Below are positions 49,775-59,534 of a stretch of 64,000 bases of DNA, piece by piece. Made by a program: the position numbers and the translations under genes. Source of the stretch: JAXLQL01 sp046331625 (GTDB lineage: Bacteria > Acidobacteriota > Terriglobia > Bryobacterales > Bryobacteraceae). The stretch is from the NCBI GenBank assembly GCA_046331625.1, contig JAXLQL010000017.1, positions 62,001 through 126,000 of the forward strand, given 5' to 3'. Numbering within the stretch: position 1 is the stretch's first letter; each line of letters opens with the position of its first letter. Under the pieces are notes generated by a model, which had not been told where the DNA came from, did no database searches, and saw only the letters and a list, made by a program, of their open reading frames with translations.

Positions 49775-51550
49775 CTACTCGGCGGCGACCAGCCGCTCTT
49801 CGCGACCGCGCGACAATGCCAGTCTGCGGATCGTGTCAACGCCGCCCGCGCGCTCGATTCCGGGAATGAAGAGCCACTTCGCCGTGTCGCTGCCGGCGGG
49901 CGGGGGCTCGGCATTCAACGTAACCGGTTCGGGACTGATCGCCGCGGCGGCCAAGCACCACAACGACGCACGGTCATCGCAGACGAGCCGGATCCGTGCT
50001 ACGCTTCCCGCCGAGACGAATGCGATCGCGGTCAAGACATCCTGCACGCGGTTGGCGTCGTCGGAACGGTGAAACGTGAGGTGATCCTTGCGGTGTGACG
50101 AGCGGTTGGCGATGGCCGATCCGGTCTGGAATACATCGACGTACAAGGCTCCCGAGGGCGGGTTGTGAGCGGACGGAACCAGAGAGTGGTCCATGCCGCG
50201 GGAGTCGACGACGATCGACACGGTGTCGCCTTTCGGCGGAAACCAACGCGCTGGCACGCGATCTCCGCTTCCTTCTCGCTGCAGGACGAAGCCGGGCCCG
50301 CCCTCGAGTACCGAAACGCCAGAGGGCCACTCGGCGCCGATTTGTACCGAGAGCAAATCTCGCAGTTCCGCGGGCGACATTGCTGCTGCCGCGCTGACGG
50401 CCGATTCCCGCCACGCTGCGAAGATGCGGCCGCTGTCCCGCGATCGAGCTCCGCGTCCGGCGCTAGCCAACAGACGCCTGGGCTCGAAATCGACCAATGC
50501 GCGCTCGATGAGGTCGCGTTCCATCAGCCCACCGGCCCGGAGGTGCCGATTGAAGAAGCGGTACACCGCCTCGCGGCTCTGGCGATTGTAGTTGTGCTTG
50601 GACTGGATGTGCGCGTTGTCGACGGGCGGTGATTCAGCTTGTAGCCGATAAACGGCTTCAGCCATTGGGAGCTCGACGAACGGAGTTCGTTTGGTCCAAT
50701 CCTTGGTCGATGAGACGAGCAGTAAAGGCTTGGGCGCGATGAGCGCGCTGATCTCGACGTTGTTGGTCCCGACGCGCAAGCCTGGCGCCATCTCGCACGC
50801 GTCGTCACCCTGAAAGGTTGCTGACACCATGTCCACGGGCGCCGAAAGCGCAATGCGATCATCCACCGCGGCGAGCAGGATGGTCTGCGTGCCTCCGCCC
50901 GAGGCGCCCGTCACCGCGATGCGCTGCGTGTCGACCTCAGGCAGTGACGAGATGAAATCCACGGCCCGGATGCTGTTCCAGAGCTGAACCCCGAGCGGCG
51001 AGAACGACCAAAGCTGCTCGGCGGGAGTGTCTCCGAATTCGTGCGGCAACAACGTGGAGTCGTTGTAGCCGAGCATGTCCCAGGCAAAGACGACATAGCC
51101 TTGACGGGCCAAATTCGTGCAGAGGGCGGGGACGGAGTAGTCGGCTTCGTGATGGATGCGGCCATGTTTCCAGTGGCCGTGCGGTACGAGCACGGCGGGA
51201 TGGGGGCCACGGCCGCGCGAAGGTGCGTAGAGATTTCCATGGAGGAAAAATCCTGGTAGCGTTTCGAAGGCGACCGTCTCGATGCGGAACGAGTCGCGCT
51301 CAATGCGCCCGGAACGCGAGGCCAAGACAGGCCGCCTTGCGGCCAGCGGCCACAGGCCCGCGGACACCAGGATCTGCTTGCGCAAGGCCTCTCGGCGGAC
51401 GTTCCACTCGGCGGCGTCGCGATACGGAAACGACGCGAAGTGGGTGGCCGTGTGGGCGGTGCTCAGATTCCTGGCGTCGCCGAAGTCAGCGGAATGGAGA
51501 CATGCCGCAACCAGCGCGAAGGCGGCTGTGCGCGCGAACTTCACGAACAC
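49775..51550 (-). CDS. exported alpha/beta hydrolase (acetylxylan-esterase-like)
   Basis: A 591-residue exported protein (FARTAAFALVAACLHSAD). Residues about 100-330 form an alpha/beta hydrolase core: HPAVLVPHGHWKHGRIHHEA, GYVVFAWDMLGYNDST, nucleophile elbow AVTGASGGGTQTI, and LLLVSSTKDWTKRTP (acid). The catalytic His is probably in IQSKHNYNRQSREAV. Residues about 360-591 are a less conserved C-terminal part (FVLQREGSGDRVPARWF, SIVVDSRGMDHSLVP) that may be a second, degenerate hydrolase domain. Likely substrates are acetylated polysaccharides or peptides. It lies 31 bp after the UxuA-like gene on the same strand. Confidence 0.8.
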   Translation of the reverse strand: MFVKFARTAAFALVAACLHSADFGDARNLSTAHTATHFASFPYRDAAEWNVRREALRKQILVSAGLWPLAARRPVLASRSGRIERDSFRIETVAFETLPGFFLHGNLYAPSRGRGPHPAVLVPHGHWKHGRIHHEADYSVPALCTNLARQGYVVFAWDMLGYNDSTLLPHEFGDTPAEQLWSFSPLGVQLWNSIRAVDFISSLPEVDTQRIAVTGASGGGTQTILLAAVDDRIALSAPVDMVSATFQGDDACEMAPGLRVGTNNVEISALIAPKPLLLVSSTKDWTKRTPFVELPMAEAVYRLQAESPPVDNAHIQSKHNYNRQSREAVYRFFNRHLRAGGLMERDLIERALVDFEPRRLLASAGRGARSRDSGRIFAAWRESAVSAAAAMSPAELRDLLSVQIGAEWPSGVSVLEGGPGFVLQREGSGDRVPARWFPPKGDTVSIVVDSRGMDHSLVPSAHNPPSGALYVDVFQTGSAIANRSSHRKDHLTFHRSDDANRVQDVLTAIAFVSAGSVARIRLVCDDRASLWCLAAAAISPEPVTLNAEPPPAGSDTAKWLFIPGIERAGGVDTIRRLALSRGREERLVAAE

Positions 51551-51751
51551 CTGGGCTCCTTGAAGCAGAGGACTACATCTCGTGGCCGGAGGTTACAGGA
51601 GCGGTGTGTAAACCTCGCCGCCGGCTGGCGGAAAAAAGTCGCGAACCGGTTCGAACATTTCCCGGTCTGGTGCGTAATAACACACAGGCAACGGGCTTCT
51701 CGCCCGCAGACAACACGACGAATAGCCGGAAGGTTGGGCGGGAGGTTCTGG

Positions 51752-53062
51752 ATGCGCAAGTCCTTTGTGTACGCGGCTGTAGTGTGTTCGGGCATAGTGT
51801 GCTCGGGCATACTGGCCGGCGAGATCGAAGACGCGGCCGAAGCGATGCTGTCGGAAGGCGCACGATTGCGGTCCGCCGGGAAACTGGTGGAAGCCGAGGC
51901 GCGGTTCCGCATGGCGGCCGAAAAGGCGCAACAGGCGCCAGGGCAAGTGTGGGCCAAGTCACTCAACAACCTCGGCGTGGCGCTCTACTCGTTGGGGCGA
52001 TACCCGGAAGCCGAAGAGAGCTATGTGCGGGCGCTCGAGCAGTGGCGAGTCGCGGGCAGGGGCGAGTCGAGCGATGCGGCCGCGACGCTCCACAATCTCG
52101 CCGAGGTCCGTCGCATGCAAGGGCGGCTGGCTGAGGCGCTCGAAAGCTATGCCCAAGCCGTGCGTTTGCGCGACCGGCCTGACGAGGATCGGCGGCTGCT
52201 TGCGGGGGCCTTGAACGGGCGGGCATTGACTCTGATGGGCTTGGCCCGCTTTGATGACGCCGAGGCGGACTTCCAAAGAGCCGGCCGGATCTATTCGGGC
52301 ATCAAAAAAGCGAGCGAGCCGGCTTCTTACGTGTTGGCGAATCTGGGTGAGTTGCGGCGGGCGCAAGGCAAGCCGAACGAGGCTGAGGCGCTCTTCGCGC
52401 AGGTGCTCGTGATCCGCAAAGAGCAGAAGGGCGAGGATCATCCCGAATACGCCCTGGCCCTGAACAACTACGCGGTTTCATTGGCGGACCAAGGCCAATG
52501 GGAGCGCGCCGTTTCGCTGCACCGCCAAGTGCTCGACATTCGCGAACGCGTCTTGGGGGCGGAGCATCCGATCACGGCTTCGTCATTCAACAACTTGGGA
52601 TGTTCGCTGAAGCAACTGGGCCACATCGAAGAAGCCGAGCGGATGCTGCTGCGAGCGGAGGCGGTTTATGGAAAGCGGTTGGGCTCGTCTCATCAACAGT
52701 CCGCCAATGTGTGGAACAATCTCGGCGAGCTCTACGCGAGCAGCGGGCGGTTGGAAGAAGCCGACAACGCATTTCGCAAGGCGACAACGCTGCTCGAGGC
52801 CGCGCTCGGTCCGGAACATCCGGAGGTGGCAACGGCGCTCTACAATCAGGGGCTGCTCTTCATTCGGCAACGGAAGTTGCGAGGGGCGGAGCAGCTGTTG
52901 CAGCGAGCGCTCGACATCCGCAAGAAGGCGCTTCCCCATGGGCATGTGGACATGGCGAGGACGCTCCACAGTTTGGGGCTGTTGTACCGGCTATTGGGGC
53001 GCGAGACGGAAGCGCGGGCCTATTTGCGCGATGCCGCAAATGGTAATGCTTGGCGGGAGTGA
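51752..53062 (+). CDS. exported TPR-repeat protein
   Basis: A 436-residue protein with a signal peptide (MRKSFVYAAVVCSGIVCSGI) and about eight TPR repeats, many of the longer type found in kinesin-light-chain-like proteins (ALNNYAVSLADQGQWERAVS, SFNNLGCSLKQLGHIEEAER, VWNNLGELYASSGRLEEADN, TLHSLGLLYRLLGRETEARA). GGAGG 6 bases before the ATG supports the start. TPR proteins act as binding scaffolds; the partner is unknown. The gene is convergent with the heptaheme-TPR gene 53070-55313, with only 7 bp between stops. Confidence 0.88.
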   Translation: MRKSFVYAAVVCSGIVCSGILAGEIEDAAEAMLSEGARLRSAGKLVEAEARFRMAAEKAQQAPGQVWAKSLNNLGVALYSLGRYPEAEESYVRALEQWRVAGRGESSDAAATLHNLAEVRRMQGRLAEALESYAQAVRLRDRPDEDRRLLAGALNGRALTLMGLARFDDAEADFQRAGRIYSGIKKASEPASYVLANLGELRRAQGKPNEAEALFAQVLVIRKEQKGEDHPEYALALNNYAVSLADQGQWERAVSLHRQVLDIRERVLGAEHPITASSFNNLGCSLKQLGHIEEAERMLLRAEAVYGKRLGSSHQQSANVWNNLGELYASSGRLEEADNAFRKATTLLEAALGPEHPEVATALYNQGLLFIRQRKLRGAEQLLQRALDIRKKALPHGHVDMARTLHSLGLLYRLLGRETEARAYLRDAANGNAWRE

Positions 53063-53069
53063 AGTTCCC

Positions 53070-55313
53070 CTATCGCGGGCGCTCGCCCATCCGTTCGAGA
53101 GCTTGTCGCGCGGCCGCGCTGACGTTCGGGTCGGCCGCCACCGCCGCCGCGCGCAGTTCTTGGATTGCTCCGTTACGATCGCCTTGGGCGGCAAGAACCG
53201 AAGCGAGATCGAGGTGGATGCGCGCAAAGTCAGGATTCAACTGCAACGCGCGGCGATACGCTTCCGCTGCCTGGGCCAATTGGCGGCCGGCCACCAGCAA
53301 CTGTCCCAGCAGCGCATGCGCCTCGGCGAGATTGGGCGAGGCTCGCAATGCATCGTCCGCGGCCCTGCGGGCTTCTCGCGGCTTGCCAGCGAATGACAGA
53401 GCCAACGCATAGTCATACAAATACGGACCATGATCCGGCCGATAGTAGATCGCCCGCTCGAACGAATACAAGCCCTCGGCCAAGTCGCCCTTGCCGGTTT
53501 TGAGCCGGCCAGCGAGATCCCATGCCGATGCGTCGCAGGGATCGATGCGAAGCGCTTCGCGCATCGCCATCTCCGCTTCCGCCGTCTGTCCTGCAGTCGC
53601 GAGAATCGAACCGAGCGTGCTGTGGGCTCCGGCGAGCGTCGCATCGAGCTCGATCGCTTTCCGCATCATGGTGACCGCCTCCGCCGAGCGTCCCTGCGCC
53701 GAAGCGACCACGGCCGACTGATACCACACGCGGCCATCGCGCGGCGCGAGCGTCAGAGCCGTGCGCATCGTGGCCGCTGCTTTCGCGAGATCACCGGCTG
53801 CCTTTTGCGCCTCGGCGAGCGAGAGGAAGTGTTGCACTGATTTAGGATTTCGCCGTGCGGCTTCCTGATAGGCTTCCGCGGCCTTGGCGGGCTTGCCGAG
53901 CGCGAGCCAAGCCTCGCCGAGTTCCCAGTGCCATGCCGGATCCGCGGGCCGGCTGGCTGCAATCGCGGCAGCGAACGGCGGAGTTCCCAATTCGAGATTG
54001 TTCTTCATCTGGACCTGCGCCAGGGCGAGGTACAGCTTGTCCGCTGAGGGAATCGGGCTGGGATGATAAGCCACCACTTCGCCGTGATACTCGGTTTCGG
54101 CCGGCGAATGGCGTTCCGTCAACGGCGCCAGCAACTCTTGCGCGGACCGCGGGCGGCGTTGGATCCAATGGTCCGTCATCACGGCGTGGATCACATCTTC
54201 GGTTCGCCGCTTGGGCATGTGGCATCCGGCGCATGCACCGTTTGCGGCGTGGCCTTGACGCGCGCTCAACTTCTGAACGGTGTGGCATTGCTGGCATGCC
54301 GAGATCCTTTGGACGCCTCGCTCATGTGGATCATGGCAGGTCTCGCAGACCATGCGTCCCTGGCTTTCGACGAAGCAGCGCGACTTGCGCAGACGGTAGG
54401 CCGCACTGCCCACGATCTCGAAGCGGTCGTCTCTCGCGCCGTTGCCAGGCGCGTAGTCAAACGCGAGAAGAAATGCGCTCAGCGGCTCGCCGGGGCGGAA
54501 CGAGAATGGCGCACGCCCGAAGCGGCGGATCAGTGCTGGGAAAGCGGCGCTGGTGGGCTGCAGGTGACACTGCATGCACAGATCCATGCGCAGGCTCGGG
54601 CTAAGCCGCGCCGGATTGAGGATCGCACTGCGAATGCGTTCGAGCGCCGCCGCGCCGGAGCCGCTTTGCGCGAGCGCGACGTGTCGCGCTCCTGGACCAT
54701 GGCAGCGCTGGCAATCGATGCCTTCGGGAAGGTCGCCCGTGAATACGGGCTCGCTGTTTGGAGCTTCGTTTGCTTGCGGGATGCGCGGATAGCCGTTGTG
54801 GCAGAACATGCACTCGTACGAGATCAATCGGCGCGTGGAGGGATGGCGCGAGTCGAAGCCCGGATTCATGCCCCAAGCTGTTCCCGGTTCGGCGTACCAG
54901 CCGAGCGGCAGTTCAATCAACGTGCCGCGCGCGGTGCGATGCAGATACGAGCGAGCGTGATTGCCAGACCCGAGAACATAGTCGATCTTGGTTTCCTCGG
55001 CGTTGGTCTCGGTGCCGTCGAAACCTCTCTGCCAGCGGCGCTGATAGTAAGCGCCGTCGCGGTAGCTCATCCGGTAGTGCGTGTCAGAGAGGGCGTGCGT
55101 GAACTCCGCGCCGGAGCCTTCGAAGTTCTCTACGGCGTTGGCGGGAGACGGTCGAAAGAACGAGCGCCCCATGCCGGTTTCCGCATAGGTCCGCGCGATC
55201 TCGGGATGGCATGCCGCACAGACGCGAGGAGTTGCGTACTCCGCGGACTGGCTCGCGGCAGGATACGGCAGGCACGCCAGCAATGCCGCGAGCGCACCCT
55301 TTCTGGAGATCAC
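53070..55313 (-). CDS. heptaheme cytochrome c with long TPR domain
   Basis: A 747-residue exported protein (signal KGALAALLACLPYPAASQS). Seven CXXCH sites appear in the order CAACH, CMFCH, CQRCH, CMQCH, CETCH, CQQCH, CAGCH within residues about 30-370. The pattern and the text between sites (CMFCHNGYPRIP, PEGIDCQRCHGPGARH, MCQC-type spacing, CHMPKRRTEDVIH) parallel the protein at 39824-41581. The TPR part (about 430-747) is longer, with at least seven repeats. The family resembles cytochrome c554-type decaheme/octaheme enzymes and may take part in extracellular electron transfer or nitrogen-compound redox; the substrate is unknown. Confidence 0.9.
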   Translation of the reverse strand: MISRKGALAALLACLPYPAASQSAEYATPRVCAACHPEIARTYAETGMGRSFFRPSPANAVENFEGSGAEFTHALSDTHYRMSYRDGAYYQRRWQRGFDGTETNAEETKIDYVLGSGNHARSYLHRTARGTLIELPLGWYAEPGTAWGMNPGFDSRHPSTRRLISYECMFCHNGYPRIPQANEAPNSEPVFTGDLPEGIDCQRCHGPGARHVALAQSGSGAAALERIRSAILNPARLSPSLRMDLCMQCHLQPTSAAFPALIRRFGRAPFSFRPGEPLSAFLLAFDYAPGNGARDDRFEIVGSAAYRLRKSRCFVESQGRMVCETCHDPHERGVQRISACQQCHTVQKLSARQGHAANGACAGCHMPKRRTEDVIHAVMTDHWIQRRPRSAQELLAPLTERHSPAETEYHGEVVAYHPSPIPSADKLYLALAQVQMKNNLELGTPPFAAAIAASRPADPAWHWELGEAWLALGKPAKAAEAYQEAARRNPKSVQHFLSLAEAQKAAGDLAKAAATMRTALTLAPRDGRVWYQSAVVASAQGRSAEAVTMMRKAIELDATLAGAHSTLGSILATAGQTAEAEMAMREALRIDPCDASAWDLAGRLKTGKGDLAEGLYSFERAIYYRPDHGPYLYDYALALSFAGKPREARRAADDALRASPNLAEAHALLGQLLVAGRQLAQAAEAYRRALQLNPDFARIHLDLASVLAAQGDRNGAIQELRAAAVAADPNVSAAARQALERMGERPR

Positions 55314-55349
55314 GGGAAGAGTATACCGGCTGCGGCGCGAGTCAGGAGA

Positions 55350-56201
55350 TCACTGAATCTCTTTCCACAGCCCCGGGAAGCTACGGGTGCCGAAGCCGGG
55401 GTTCGGTCCCCAACCGGGCACATTGTCCGTCTTGGCGATCTGCAGCGCTTCACTCTCGCTCTTGCCCTCCCGTTTCAGTGAACGGAGCTGATTGTTGTAG
55501 GTCTCAAACGACTGCTTCCACTTGAGGATGTCTTCGCGTTTCATGATCGGACCATGACCGGGGATCACCGTATCGAAGTCGAACGCCCCGAGGGCGCGGG
55601 TGATCGTGCCGGGCCACTCGAGTCCGCTTCCGCCGTTGGTGTGGTCGATGAACGGAGCGCCGGCGATGAACATGTCGCCGGTGTGGAGCACTCTGAGTGC
55701 AGGGAAGTACAGGAACGCGTCGCCGTTGGTGTGTCCGCGGCCGAAATGGCGCATCGTAACCGTCTTGCCGCCGAGCTTGACCGAGAACTGGCTCGAGAAG
55801 GTGAGGCGAGGAACGCCGGGCATGCTGCTCTTCTCCATGTTGTTGCGCGCGTTCTCGTGGACCACGATTTCCGCGCCCGCGGCGAGGAACTTGGCATTGC
55901 CGCCGGTATGGTCGCCATGCTGGTGCGTATTGAGCACGTAGCGCACCGGCTTGTCCGTAACCTCTTTGACCTTCTCGAGGATCTGAGGATAGTTGGGTTC
56001 GAACTTGTCGTCCACCAGGATCGCGCCCTCGTCCGTGGTGTACACTGCAACATTACCACCCGACCCCGCGATCACGTGGAGGTCCGGGGCGATTTTCGTA
56101 ACGGTGAGGGGCTGCGGCGGCGGCTGCTGGGTGAAGGCGATCCAGACTCCGGCGGAGAACGCGGCAAGCGCAACCGCGCGGACGAAAATCGGTTTGAACA
56201 T
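55350..56201 (-). CDS. exported metallo-beta-lactamase-fold hydrolase
   Basis: A 283-residue MBL-fold hydrolase with a signal peptide (FVRAVALAAFSAGVWIAF). The zinc motif HxHxDH is in LNTHQHGDHTGGNAKF, with later ligands in FGRGHTNGDAF (His), LHTGDMFIAG (Asp) and VIPGHGPIM (His), so the active site is complete. A C-terminal helical region of about 60 residues follows. It may be a periplasmic lactonase, phosphodiesterase or glyoxalase-like enzyme; a beta-lactamase function is not indicated. The ATG at 56201 places the signal at the start; the gene is divergent from the SDR gene with 49 bp between. Confidence 0.88.
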   Translation of the reverse strand: MFKPIFVRAVALAAFSAGVWIAFTQQPPPQPLTVTKIAPDLHVIAGSGGNVAVYTTDEGAILVDDKFEPNYPQILEKVKEVTDKPVRYVLNTHQHGDHTGGNAKFLAAGAEIVVHENARNNMEKSSMPGVPRLTFSSQFSVKLGGKTVTMRHFGRGHTNGDAFLYFPALRVLHTGDMFIAGAPFIDHTNGGSGLEWPGTITRALGAFDFDTVIPGHGPIMKREDILKWKQSFETYNNQLRSLKREGKSESEALQIAKTDNVPGWGPNPGFGTRSFPGLWKEIQ

Positions 56202-56250
56202 AGGTTGTATTGTAGACGAGTCGGTCGCCACAAGGAAGACAGGGACAAGA

Positions 56251-56997
56251 ATGTTATTGAAGGATCGAGTTGCAGTGGTTACAGGGGCCGCGCTTGGGAT
56301 CGGCGCCGCAACCGCTGAGTTGTTCGCGGAGCAGGGTGCGAAGGTCGCCTTGCTCGATATCGATGAGGAGCACTGCCAAAAACGGACGGATCTGATTCGC
56401 AGCCGAGGCGGAGTTGCCGATGCGTACACGGTGGACGTGGCCAAGAGGGATCAACTCGAGAGTGCGTTCCATGCCATCTACGAGCGCTTCGGCCGCGTGG
56501 ACGTGTTGATCAACAACGCCGGCATCTATCCACGGCGCGATTTCCTCGACATGACCGAGGAAGAGTGGGACCACATGCAAGACGTGAACCTGAAGAGCAT
56601 CTTCCACACGTCGAAGCTGGTGCTGCCGGCGATGATCCAGCAGGGTGGTGGCAAGATCGTGAACATCTCTTCCGTCACCTTTTTCAAGGGGCTCGCCAAG
56701 CTGAGCCACTACATCGCTTCGAAGGGCGGCATGATCGGATTCTCGCGGGCCTTGGCTCGCGAGATGGGCCCGCACAAGATCTACGTGAACACCATCACGC
56801 CCGGTGCGATCAAGACCGAAGGCGAAGACGTGCATGCCGACCCGGCGGCGATCGCGGAGATCCAACGGCGGCAGTGTCTGGACCGGCGTCTGCTCCCGGT
56901 CGACATTGCTCGCGTGTGCCTGTTTCTGGCATCGGAGCTGAGTGACGGGTTGACGGGGCAGACCATCAACGTCGACGGCGGGTTGATAATGTATTGA
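56251..56997 (+). CDS. short-chain dehydrogenase/reductase
   Basis: A 248-residue classical SDR oxidoreductase. Cofactor motif VAVVTGAALGIGAATAELF (TGxxxGIG), Asp at the end of beta2 (ALLDIDEEH, favouring NAD+), LINNAGIYPR, catalytic ISSV and HYIASKGG (Ser, Tyr, Lys), and the C-terminal TGQTINVDGGL. The frame is open upstream but there it is antisense to the MBL gene. It is 3 bp before the aminotransferase gene, so the three genes 56251-59534 form one operon that probably processes one compound. Confidence 0.9.
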   Translation: MLLKDRVAVVTGAALGIGAATAELFAEQGAKVALLDIDEEHCQKRTDLIRSRGGVADAYTVDVAKRDQLESAFHAIYERFGRVDVLINNAGIYPRRDFLDMTEEEWDHMQDVNLKSIFHTSKLVLPAMIQQGGGKIVNISSVTFFKGLAKLSHYIASKGGMIGFSRALAREMGPHKIYVNTITPGAIKTEGEDVHADPAAIAEIQRRQCLDRRLLPVDIARVCLFLASELSDGLTGQTINVDGGLIMY

Positions 56998-57000
56998 TTC

Positions 57001-58305
57001 ATGATCAATCAATGGCAGAAGTCACGCGAACTGCTCGAACGAGCGCGGAAGTCGCTGGTTGGCGGCGTGAGCAGTCCGTTCCGTGCGATGTTCCCGGTGC
57101 CGCTCTACTTTCGCGATAGCCACGGCGCGCACCTGATCGACGTTGATGGCAACGACTATATCGACTACACGCTCGCCTGGGGCCCGAACATTCTCGGCTA
57201 CAAGAATCCGCGCGTTTGCGAAGCGCTGGCCAAGGCGGCAATGGGCGCGCACACGTACGGTGCGCAGCACGAGCTCGAACCCGAGGTGGCGGAAAAGATC
57301 CAGGCCATGGTCCCGTGCGCGGAACTGGTCGCGTTCACTTCGAGTGGAAGCGAAGCCGTGCAATGCGCGCTTCGTCTGGCTCGTGCGTTCACGGGGCGCA
57401 ACCTGATTCTGAAGTTCGAAGGGCACTATCACGGCTGGATGGATTCGACGTTGCTCAGCTATCGGGCGCCCGTCGAGAAGATGGGTCCTGCGGATGCGCC
57501 CGTCACAGCCACGCAATCGCGCGGACAAGTGGCGAACGCGGCGGACAACGTGCTGGTGGCCCCGTGGAACAACGCGGAGTTCGTGGAGAAGCTCTTCGCC
57601 ACGCGCGGTAATGAGATCGCGGCGGTGATCACCGAGCCCGTGCTGGTGAACAGCGGTTGCCTGATGCCGGGTCCAGGGTACTTGCAAGGGCTGCGCGACA
57701 TCACCGCGAAGCACGGCGCGCTGTTGATTTTCGACGAAGTGATAACGGGATTCCGCATTGCGCCGGGGGGCGCACAGCAGGCCTACGGCATCAAGCCGGA
57801 CATGGCGACGTTCGGCAAAGCCGTTGCCGCAGGCATGCCGCTGAGCGTGGTTGCCGGCCGCGCGGATGTGATGTCGCAGATGCTCTCCGGCGCGACCTTT
57901 GGAGGCACGTTTAACGGGAATCCTATGGTGCTCGCGGCGGCAAATGCGGCGCTCGACGAATTGGCGCGAGACAACGGAGCCGGGCTTCGCCACGCGAACG
58001 CCATGGGCAATGAGCTGATGGCGGGGATCGGGCAGAAGGCCGCGGCGCACGGTGTGCCGATGCAGATCCGTGGATTCGGCGCCGCGTTCGGCATCCACTT
58101 CACCGGGCGCACTGAGCTGAACAACTATCGCGACACCTTCGATGACGACAAGGCCAAGCAGACGGCTTGGGTGAAGAGCATGCTCGAGAACGGAGCCTAC
58201 CTGCTGCCCGATGGCCGCTTCTATGTTTCGACGGCGCACACGCCGGACGATGTGGCGCAAACGATCGCCGCCGCGGATCGCGTGCTGGGGAGCATGGCCT
58301 CATGA
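57001..58305 (+). CDS. class III aminotransferase, glutamate-1-semialdehyde aminomutase-like
   Basis: A 434-residue PLP enzyme. Landmarks are SSPFRAMFPVPLYFRDSHGA, YIDYTLAWGPNILGY, FTSSGSEAVQCALRLARAFT, KFEGHYHGWMDS, LLIFDEVITGFRI and FGKAVAAGMPL, with the PLP-binding Lys of that last motif near residue 264. These fit glutamate-1-semialdehyde 2,1-aminomutase and its paralogues. The operon with an SDR and an exported amidohydrolase suggests a catabolic or secondary role rather than heme synthesis, so hemL is not assigned. It overlaps the amidohydrolase start by 4 bases (ATGA). Confidence 0.85.
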   Translation: MINQWQKSRELLERARKSLVGGVSSPFRAMFPVPLYFRDSHGAHLIDVDGNDYIDYTLAWGPNILGYKNPRVCEALAKAAMGAHTYGAQHELEPEVAEKIQAMVPCAELVAFTSSGSEAVQCALRLARAFTGRNLILKFEGHYHGWMDSTLLSYRAPVEKMGPADAPVTATQSRGQVANAADNVLVAPWNNAEFVEKLFATRGNEIAAVITEPVLVNSGCLMPGPGYLQGLRDITAKHGALLIFDEVITGFRIAPGGAQQAYGIKPDMATFGKAVAAGMPLSVVAGRADVMSQMLSGATFGGTFNGNPMVLAAANAALDELARDNGAGLRHANAMGNELMAGIGQKAAAHGVPMQIRGFGAAFGIHFTGRTELNNYRDTFDDDKAKQTAWVKSMLENGAYLLPDGRFYVSTAHTPDDVAQTIAAADRVLGSMAS

Positions 58306-59534
58306 AGAAATGGGCGCGGCGTACCTTTCTGTTCCAGGCCGGAGTGGCTGTGGCTCGCGGTCAAGCGGGCGCGGCCTACGACATCGTCCTGCGCGGCGGG
58401 CACGTGGTTGATCCGGCGCAAGGAATCTCGGGTATCCGCGACGTAGCGGTCAAGAACGGCAAGATCGCCAAAGTAGCGCCTTCCATCCCCGAGAGCGACG
58501 GCGTGCAGAACATGGATGCTCGCGGGATGATCGTCACGCCGGGCCTGATCGACATCCACGTCCACGTCTATGACGGCGTGGCTCCGCTGGGGATTCCGGC
58601 CGATCCGAACTGCATCGCCAAGGGCGTGACCACAGTGGTGGACGCCGGGTCCGCCGGCGCCCACACCTATCCGGGATTGCGCAAGTACGTGATCAACGTA
58701 GTGGACACGCGCGTTTACGCGCTGCTCAACATTTCCGTAGTGGGCCAGTCGACGCTTTCGAACGACAATCCCTGGGGCGAACTGATCGACCTGCGCCTGG
58801 CGAATCCGAAGCTCACGGCGAAGACGATCGAGCAGAATCGCGACCGGATCGTGGGCGTCAAGATCCGCATGACGGAGAACATCGCCGGCAAGCATGACCT
58901 CGAAGCGCTGAAGATGGCCCGCGAAGCGGCGGACGCGGTGAAGCTCCCGCTGATGGTGCATATCGGCGGATCATTTTCTACGCTGCCGAAGATCCTGGAC
59001 CTGATGCGCAAGGGTGACGTGATCACGCACAGCTACCGCAAGGGTCCGGGAGGAATTCTCGATGAGCGGCTGCGTGTGCTTCCAGAAGTGCGCCGCGCCG
59101 TGGAAGGTGGCGTGAACCTCGATCTCGGCCACGGTGCCGGAAGCTTCAGCTTCGAGACCGCCGAAGCGGCCATGTCGCAGGGGCTGCCGCCAGGCACGAT
59201 TTCGAGCGACGTGCATCAGTTCAACGTGCATGGTCCGGTGCTCGATCTGGCCACCACGCTTTCGAAGTTCTTGCACCTCGGGATGAAGCTGGAAGACACC
59301 GTCGCGCGGGCGACTATCAATCCCGCACGAACGTTCGGGGCACTGAACGGCTTCGGAACGCTGCGCGAGGGCTCGATTGGAGACATCGCGGCCTTCAAGA
59401 TGCTCGAAGGCGACTTCGCGCTTTACGACTCGGTGAAGACCTCGCGCGTGGTGCATAGGCGGCTGCTCCCCGTGGCGACCATCCGCGAGGGCAAGCTCTA
59501 CGGCTCTGCGGCGATCCCGGTAGTGACGCTCTAG
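58302..59534 (+). CDS. exported amidohydrolase/deacetylase family metallohydrolase
   Basis: A 410-residue amidohydrolase of the dihydroorotase-like/EF0837 group, with a signal (RRTFLFQAGVAVARGQAG, possibly Tat). Metal ligands are in TPGLIDIHVHVYD (HxH), GVKIRMTEN (carboxylated Lys), LMVHIGGSF (His), THSYRK (His) and ISSDVHQFN (Asp). The substrate is probably an N-acyl or cyclic amide. The last gene of the SDR-aminotransferase-amidohydrolase operon. Its TAG stop forms the outer end of the left arm of the inverted-repeat element at 59531-59751. Confidence 0.87.
   Translation: MKKWARRTFLFQAGVAVARGQAGAAYDIVLRGGHVVDPAQGISGIRDVAVKNGKIAKVAPSIPESDGVQNMDARGMIVTPGLIDIHVHVYDGVAPLGIPADPNCIAKGVTTVVDAGSAGAHTYPGLRKYVINVVDTRVYALLNISVVGQSTLSNDNPWGELIDLRLANPKLTAKTIEQNRDRIVGVKIRMTENIAGKHDLEALKMAREAADAVKLPLMVHIGGSFSTLPKILDLMRKGDVITHSYRKGPGGILDERLRVLPEVRRAVEGGVNLDLGHGAGSFSFETAEAAMSQGLPPGTISSDVHQFNVHGPVLDLATTLSKFLHLGMKLEDTVARATINPARTFGALNGFGTLREGSIGDIAAFKMLEGDFALYDSVKTSRVVHRRLLPVATIREGKLYGSAAIPVVTL

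Noticed and set aside
55350..56201. Antibiotic-resistance beta-lactamase
   Set aside because: The HxHxDH zinc site is shared by the whole fold, and the C-terminal part and context do not indicate a true beta-lactamase.
57001..58305. Naming the aminotransferase hemL
   Set aside because: Motifs fit the glutamate-1-semialdehyde aminomutase family, but its operon with an SDR and an exported amidohydrolase points to a different role.
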